The notes beneath the pieces were generated by a model. The model was not told where the DNA came from. It saw only the letters and a list, made by a program, of their open reading frames with translations, and did no database searches. From Lentinus brumalis (Eukaryota > Basidiomycota > Agaricomycetes > Polyporales > Polyporaceae), in assembly GCA_001792895.1 (NCBI GenBank), contig MARA01000075.1, forward strand, positions 1 to 64,000: a stretch of 64,000 nucleotides of DNA, given 5' to 3'. A program made the translations under genes and the position numbers. Shown here in pieces: positions 57,264-64,000 of the stretch. Numbering within the stretch: position 1 is the stretch's first letter; each line of letters opens with the position of its first letter.

Positions 57264-59347
57264 TTACCCAGGATCTCCGAGGGACTTTCTCGAGGGTTGC
57301 GGTTCGCGAGGAGGGCGGCTCATTACAGCTACACCTGCATTGTCGGGCATGACGACGCCAGCCACGGTCCGCTTCCTCTTGGCCTTCTTCCGCCCCTTGG
57401 ACCCGGACGCACTCACCACACCTTCGGCGGTCACCGGAGTCGCGCCCTCGTAGGTTGCCAGCGAAACTACGTTGACGAGCAAGTCAGCACCATGCGCATC
57501 CACCCGGTTATAGAGCGCACTCGTCTCGAATGTCACTGAATCACGCAACCCAATGTGAGTTCGTGCGAGATCGAAGCGGTATTGGTACACTCACTGCTGA
57601 TGTCGCTGATGTCCCCGACTTGAGTTGGCACTTCGTCATCCTGGGCTTCCGCTGTCCCTGCGGTGGGCTGGCGGCCCGCAATTGAGTTCGCGTCAAGCTC
57701 ACTGCCCTCGAATGTCACTGAGGACCCCACGCCATGTTAGTTTACTCGGACGCCGGCGGGCTTCAACACTCACTGCTGATGTCCTCGACCTCAGATCGCC
57801 CGTCGTGAGAATGTGATACGGGCGTTGCGGCGACCGGCTCACGCGCAGCTGCAGCCATGGCCTCAAGGCCTCGAAGGACCGCCGGATCGCGCAACAGCAG
57901 CAGTAAGTCCTGCGCGTTGCCCACGCTCGGTGGCTGGGTCTTGTCAGCTTCCGCAATCGCTTCCGCCATTGGCACGTCTGGGCAGCCATGTTACGTCCAC
58001 TCACAGCTGACGTCAAACGCACTCACCTGCGGCCGGCGGGGTGACCGTTCCCGAGGCGTCGTTGTGCATCGCCACATCTGGGCATACGTTCAGAATTGTC
58101 CTCTAGGTACGTCGCATTGACAAACCTTCTACGCTCCGGGGTGTCGCAGGCGCGGGTCCCTCCCCTTCAGGCTCGTCAGGTCCTGTGTCCGAATGAGCTC
58201 AGTGTGATTATCGCAGAGGCTTAGCACTTGCCTTCGTCACGTTGTTGCAACCACAATTCAATGACCGCGTCCAGCTCGCGCAGCGTGCAGTGGAACGCTT
58301 TCGCGAAGGCTTCCAGAAGGGACTCCTTATGTCGGTTCCGCCCAATCGTCTTCCTGCAGCAGCGTCAGACAATGTTTGCGTGCTCTCTCATACAAGCTCA
58401 CTTACACGCATACGCAGGCAACGCCTTGTTCATCAGGTCCTCCCGCGATGAAGACTCCGCCCCACTGTGGCGTGGTTTCGACAAAATCACCAACCTCCTC
58501 GATGTATTCGGCAACGGCCTCGCCCGTCCTGCTACGTGGTCAGTTGAATGAGCTCGCGCAACAATGAGCACACTCACCACCAACTGTCGCCCTCGTGTGC
58601 GTCCTCGTGCTCGTCGTCCTCACTCGAGGGTTCCTCACCGCCCTCGCCGCCGGACGCCGCGTCCGCACTATCCGTGGCGTGCGCCAGCTCATTGCGCTCC
58701 GCCGCGAGCATGTTGAACTCTTGCCGCTGCTCCGATGATAACGCATCCCATGCCACTTTGCACGCCTTGCGCCAGCCACCTACGTCGGGCCGTGTGCCGC
58801 CTCTGGCTGATGGAACGACGGGCACCGGGGGACGAGCATCCGATGACTGGAACACGTCGAGACCACTCACCGCTCTCGCCTTGCGGTTGTGTTTCTTAGC
58901 AGGTACGCGAAAGACCGGGGCGCGCCCTCGAATGCCCTTGTTGCCCGCGACGCGCCTCTTGTGTAGCCACTGCCCGAGCCACTTGTAGATCGTCTGTGCG
59001 CCCGGTCAGCACCCCATCGCAAGGTTGCGACCCAATATACGTACGTCAGGAAAGGCAGCCTGTCGCGCCTCGAACGCTGCGTCCGTTTCGGCCACGATGC
59101 GCTGGATGAAGGGCTTGCGCGATTTGTGGGCGTTGCGAAGCCGAATCTTGAATTCCTTGTCGCTTTCCCCGGGGGCAGGTGTCGTCACGCGCTCGCGGAA
59201 TCGCTCCGTCAGCAGCGCCGCCGCTTGCTTGACTGGGAACTCGGTGCGAGGCAAGAGAAGCTTGGCTTGAATATCTGGATGCTGCACCAGCTGCACGAGC
59301 AGAGCGACCTCTGTCTTGTGCAGGCGGCGAGCCTGCTTGGATGTCAT
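57264..59347 (-). CDS. Orphan protein with HMG-like helical segment (gene D)
   Basis: Many small exons. N-terminal exon TSKQARRLHKTEVALLVQLV with VKQAAALLTERFRERV is helical and basic; next exon IYKWLGQWLHKRRVAGNKG leads to WRKACKVAWDALSSEQRQEFN, resembling HMG-box-like helices of a large basidiomycete orphan family. Then an acidic stretch and TTPQWGGVFIAGGPDEQG, a Gly-rich motif also typical of that family. The 3' third contains repeated exon-intron units (DIS-S | VTFE) at 57.5-58.0 kb and ends with a basic GRKKAKRKRT segment. Exact exon joins in the 58.0-58.5 kb part are not resolved. Likely nuclear; function unknown. Confidence 0.45.
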
Positions 59348-59521
59348 GGACGGCGGGCAAGGGGGCGGGCGTCTTGCAAGTTTGCATGTCGAAATTGGCG
59401 ATTTGACCTTCCAAGCCGAGAGGCGGTCGTGCCCGACCATTGGGTTTAAACTGTCCTGTTCAGCCACAAATTGACGACGATCTCATGAAGTCCGGCAACA
59501 CTATTCTACATTGATCGATCC

Positions 59522-62020
59522 CTACGCTATGATACACTGTTCGACATCGTCCTGCAACGCAATTGGAGGAGTGGGAAGTCGCGAAAAACGCTGCACAAAC
59601 GTCCGCACGTAAAAGTCCACGACGCGCCCTTGAAGAAGCTCGTACGCTGCGGCGGTCTCTGCACCGTGTGCGCCACCAGCAACCACTTCGTCAGGACAAC
59701 CTGGCCAGCGCGACAACACCTTGGCGAAGTTCCGCAGACACCCCCGGCAGTCCTGCCACCCCTCCTCGGAGCTCGATTTCCATCGATATCCGCGCCGATA
59801 GTCCTTGACGTCGGGAATGACCGTGACGCAGGATGATGGCTCTCCCCAAACCTGGGAAACCAACGCCTCACGTTCCCACTTATGTATCTCCAGCCACGTC
59901 GGGGTCTGCACGATGAGCGCATCCAACGCGAGCAGCTCTGCACGAAAGTTGATCTCGTGGGCTTCCCACAGCAACAGCTTGCGTATGCGAGGATTGGTCT
60001 CCACGGTGTACGCGTTGACCTCCATTTCGGCGAGCGTCACTGACAAATCGGGGGTGTACGAGTCCATAAGCGCGACGCGACGGAAGATATGCCCCACGGT
60101 GTTTCGGTCATCCTGGCGCCGTATCGCGCGCCGCACTTCGGCGGGGCGTAGCTGGGCACTGTGACCTCCCATAGGCGGCTCTGGCGTGTATCTCCCAAAC
60201 AGGGCGGTGCGCCATTCGGCGATCGTGAGCGGCCGGTGGTCCAGACTGGGATCGAAGAGACGCGCCCGACAGAAGTGACGCACGCGGGCAAGGTTGTGGA
60301 GATAGCGGAGTCCCTTCTTGTCCACCCGCGCACGTTCAGGATGCAGGCACCCTGTGATACAATGTGGCTGGGGTGGCATGGCGTCGAGAAGGAAAGGGGG
60401 GGGAAGAAGTACAGCGCGCCGGCTTCCGTGTGCTTGACCGGCGACACGGCCCGGAGGGCGCGCTCCCACACCTGCGGTATGTCATAGAATGCGGGCGGAG
60501 TAAAATTGCGCGCCGGCTGGTCGAGCACCGATGGGGCTTCGGCCGACGATGGGACAGACTGGCCGTCCGCCCGTGCTCGTGCTCACCGTCCTCCAATTCG
60601 ACACGACTGCCAGAAGCCTGCGGGCGACGCTTGTGCCTTCGTCTCTTCTTCTTCTCTGGCGCCACGGGCGTCGGAAGCGGGGCGGCGCGCATGCTCAGAT
60701 GCTCTCCTCGCACTTCTCCTGCTTCTATTCGCGGCCGCTTGGAACTGGTGGGGTCGGTGCTGGGCAGGGCGGGCACGGCCACTAGATTGAGCTGAGCCAG
60801 GTGAGACCCAGACACATGCTTCGATACCGACATCACCATCGAACTGAGCCAATTCCCAGTGAAGTTGGTCGCGCCGATGAAGGCGCCGCGAGCGTGGAGA
60901 ATAGGAGGGTCGACGAGGATACTCGATAGGGTCGACAGTTTTTCGGGCTCGACCACGCGCCACACGGGCATCTGCCGACGCAAGGGCTGTACTAGCCAGT
61001 ATGGCAGACCTGCTCGCCACCAAGTGTACACGTCCGACCCTTCGTTCAGGAATGCGCCCACGACGTCGAGCACCCTCTCACTGAAGTTATCCCGACTGTG
61101 CAGTCGAGGCACCACGATCTCGAGGTACGTCTTGAGCCCCGCCAGCTCCAGGCATACTCGCTGTACGTGTGCCGCCACAGCGACAGCTCGGCTGGCCACG
61201 GAGGGCAGGTGCGTCATCCGGTCCACGACTTGGCGGAGAATCATGCAGAGGAAATCTCCGTAGCGACGGACGATGGCCTGGACCTCGGGGATGCTCTCGT
61301 AACCCCTAATGGCTGCTTCAGCCGCGGCCTCCAGCTCATCGCGGGTGTCGCGTTTGATGTAGCCGAAGCCACTGACAGCAATGTCGGGGTCCTCCTCCCA
61401 ATGAGATTCAGGAAGCAGAGTGGCCCAAAGGACGCTGGGCACATCGGGCGGCGACGGACGGCGTGGGATGCACGCGACATGTAGCATCCCCTCGACGTGT
61501 GCTTGCGGCCACCGCGAGTACTCGTGCAACCCCAGCGGCCATCGCGGAAGGTGTGAATGACTTCGCGCTCGACAGGGTACTCCGGCACGTATTCGGTGTT
61601 TGGCGAAGTAATGACGAAGTCGCCGTTTACGTTCGGCGAGGCCACTTTGGCGTCGTGTGCCTTCGTGACGGGAGGGGCTAATGACAGACAGGGTGAGTGA
61701 CCTATTTCTCGCGCGCCGCCACAGGCTGACTTACGAGCTCCAAATCGATTGCGCCGCAAGGTCAGCGGGAGCGTGGGGTCAGCGGGAGGGTGAAGTGGTT
61801 CGGCCACAGAGGCAGGATCGCTGGGCGAATGGGAGTCAGCACAGGTACGTCGTGTGTGATGTCTGGACTCCTACCTGCCATGTGCCGCACTGCTGGTGAC
61901 TGCCGGGGCTGTCGACCCGGCCGCTTCAGAGGGCGGAGCCACGTCGACGCGGGGGTACTTTTTGAACTTGGGTAACTTGGGTCGCGGCGCAGGGGGTATC
62001 TCCTGTCCTGGCGTAGACAT
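59522..62020 (-). CDS. Large orphan protein of an expanded agaricomycete family (gene E)
   Basis: Four or more exons. Start STPGQEIPPAPRPKLPKFKK, then FVITSPNTEYVPEYPVER and FRDGRW; after a frame break at 61530-61533 the sequence continues LHEYSRWPQAHVEGMLHVA. Middle: Arg/Lys-rich linker (KKKRRRHKRR) and, after a second break at the G8 run 60396-60403, FLLDAMPPQPHCITG. The C-terminal block HRPLTIAEWRTALFG, LLLWEAHEINFRAELLALD and RLPTPPIALQDDVEQ matches a pattern I know from many uncharacterised agaricomycete proteins (WR-AL, E-NFR-ELLALD). Both breaks are repaired by one added G/C. No enzymatic motif is seen. Confidence 0.5.
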
Positions 62021-63235
62021 GGTTCACGTTGTGCGCTGGCTGGTGTTAAGGCTCGTGCGGGACTCTTTGGGGCTGGGGACTATGGAGAGTATAACTACAA
62101 CTAACTAGGGCCTACGCTAACAGTAATAAGTCGTATCGTATCCTACTCCGTCTTCCTTTCCGGGGATGCCGTTCGTCTGGTCGGGGGATGGGATCGCGTC
62201 GGCTCTCGTGCGTCCTGGTCGTTGGTTGGGGTGGCCTGGGTGTCGTCGCGTCGGCTCTCGTCGGCTCCTCGCGTCGTGGGCCGCGGTGGGCAACGTTTTG
62301 CGGACTCGCGCACAGCAGGCTCTTAGCACACTGTTGCGACGAGTTTGGCGATGACCGCTGATAGCGTATCGTGTGCTCTTAGCACCGCGATTCGGCTACC
62401 AGGTTGTTGAGAGAGAGGTGAGGCAGGCAAGCTGTTCGCGGGGCGTGCGCAAACAGGGAAGTGGTGGGCGTGGACGACGGTGATGGATGGGTGTCTTGGG
62501 AGAGGAGCGCTCGCACGAACGGATGCAAATCGTCCTGGCGCGTGGCCGGAAGTCCGACGTCATCCGCTTTTGCTTCCGCCCCACGCGCTCAGTAATCTCA
62601 TTCAACCGCCGCTTCAATAGCGAAGCTTGGCCCTTTTCTGATTACAGACTCCGACAGTCACAAGTTCGTGGTCCGCTCACGTAGGCGCCGAGGTCTTCGC
62701 GTGAATTCGTCTAAGTCCCCTCATCCCTGTGCTCACTGCATGCATCTCACTCTTCCCGCTCGCTGCTGCCCACACACACGCCGACCTCGCCCAATGAAGA
62801 GCAGCACAAGACTGCAAGAAAACCGATGGCAGTCCAGCGTCGTCCGCTTAGAGCCACGATGCGGATTGTCGGGCAGATTCTCGCTGGCAACGATCAGTGA
62901 TGAGTCTGACCTCTGGCCAGGTCCCCCCCCGCGCGCGATGGCATCGGATGGACGAATGGACAGGTCCGTAGAACGAATGCACGGACGCGATGGACGAACG
63001 CAAGGTCGGAGGGAGGCTCACATGGAAGGGTGCTCGTCAGAGATGCTACTGGGACATGAGCCACGCAAGGTGCGACTGCCTGTACCACATATCTTATCCA
63101 TCGGGTACTGACTCCGTGGCCGTCTGTCTGCTGACTTTGCAGGTGTGTCTGGAGAATACGCTGGCACGGCGGGGGGCGAATATGGGCTTATCGTAGCTGA
63201 GGAAGTCGCGCAAGTAAGTGTGACCGGACCTCCTG
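62021..63235. other. Region with no secure gene
   Basis: 1.2 kb upstream of gene E. Contains GC-rich direct repeats (GTCGCGTCGGCTCTCGT-like at about 62197 and 62246). A frame at 62668-63111 is open on the plus strand but has no recognisable domain; it might hold 5' exons of the gene that runs off the right edge. Confidence 0.35.
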
Positions 63236-64000
63236 ATGATGACCCGCTCATTTATCTCTAGCCGCGGGCAGACATCCTGCCAGGACTTCAACCTGGAGTG
63301 CGTTCACGTCGCAGAACCGGCCACCGAGATCGCTGTGCCACACCTACCGGTCTTGGCTGCTCCGGATGAACCCGCGCCACCGGGCCCAGGCAAACTTTTC
63401 ATTGCGCGCGCATCCTGTCCTTGCAACTCTTCCTCATGTCCCGAACAACCGACCAGCCCATGCCACATGGAGACGCAGAAGGTGGCAGCTCAGCTGACAT
63501 CTCCTCTGAGGAGGTTCGTGTGCCATCTCGCGAATGCGTGCACAAAGAACTGACGCGAGGCAGGCTGTATCACAAGAACCAGTCCTTCGTGCATCCAGCA
63601 CCTCAGTTGCGCCAAGCGGAGGCAATGCTGCTAGTTACATCGACCCGTACGTACTTCCATTCTCCATGGAATCACGCGCATGAATGTTTATCGCATGCCA
63701 TGTTTGTCAGGCCGTTTTTCGCATCTTGCGAGGGCAACTTCCATCTCAAACGCCCAGATGCCGTGACTGGCGGAGAAAGTGCATTGCAACAAGGAGAATC
63801 GTTCGTGCATGTGGACGACGAATGGCTGCGTGGAGTTTCGCCCTATATGAGCGGTGAAGAGTGGGAGTACGTGGCCTCATACGATCTGACGTGCACCCGT
63901 GAGTACTGCATCCACCGTCACGAAAGGCAACCATCGCTCATACATCATCTATCATTCTAATTCGATATGTCAGTTGGATGTAAGCCATGTGTCTGTACTC
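63236..64000 (+). CDS. Possible KDZ-like transposase N-terminus (partial)
   Basis: Open frames on the plus strand join at short introns: PRADILPGLQ-like and CVHVAEPATEIAVPHLPVL first, then the frame to 63960 with ECVHKELTRGRLYHKN, FFASCEGNFHLKR and LQQGESFVHVDDEWLRG. The C-x-GNFHLKR segment followed by a DD/E-rich stretch recalls the CDANFRLKR motif region of KDZ (Kyakuja-Dileera-Zisupton) transposases of fungi. The catalytic core would lie beyond the window, so the call is tentative. Confidence 0.3.

Overview
The window looks like a gene-rich piece of an agaricomycete (white-rot, probably polypore-type) basidiomycete genome. The evidence is: short introns of about 50-60 nt with GT...AG ends inside almost every gene; a Plavaka-type transposase and a DUF6698-like gene; a stearoyl-CoA desaturase with a C-terminal cytochrome b5 domain; a CYP5150-like P450; and an etherase-like (GSTFuA/UstS-type) glutathione transferase. 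Family names come from recognising motifs, not from a database search.

Layout. 1-7.5 kb: a minus-strand Ty3/gypsy element that runs off the left edge, apparently inserted in an older plus-strand retroelement remnant (7.4-8.25 kb). 8.3-10.5 kb: broken pieces of a GST, a P450 and a serine carboxypeptidase, the last one cut by a solo LTR with a clear target duplication. 11.3-19.0 kb: a divergent pair, a DUF6698-like gene (minus, with a 765-bp inverted-repeat element in one intron) and a Plavaka transposase (plus). 19.3-23.7 kb: two paralogous orphan genes with duplicated helical repeats. 23.9-25.9 kb: a membrane-anchored aspartic-peptidase-like protein lacking the DTG triplets. 26.6-43.3 kb: the conserved block: GST, F-box protein, CutC, delta-9 desaturase, BTB protein, P450, double-bromodomain RSC4-like protein, DHHC palmitoyltransferase, and a mitochondrial protein. 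43.3-47.2 kb: what looks like a 2OG-dioxygenase-family gene split by about 2 kb of foreign DNA. 48.9-50.0 kb: a degenerate GC-rich tandem repeat. 51.3-62.0 kb: five co-oriented, intron-rich orphan genes, two of which share an uncharacterised module. The last 0.8 kb may start a KDZ-like transposase.

The strongest cross-cutting signal is technical. At twelve places in otherwise conserved genes and in the retroelement the reading frame breaks, and in every case it would be restored by one extra G or C in a G/C run. Undercalled homopolymers in the assembly explain this better than twelve independent pseudogene mutations, so several apparently broken genes should be treated as probably intact until read support is checked. 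No single coherent new pathway is visible; the most original material is the orphan array at 51-62 kb, the helical-repeat paralogue pair at 19-24 kb and the inverted-repeat element at 12.8-13.6 kb.
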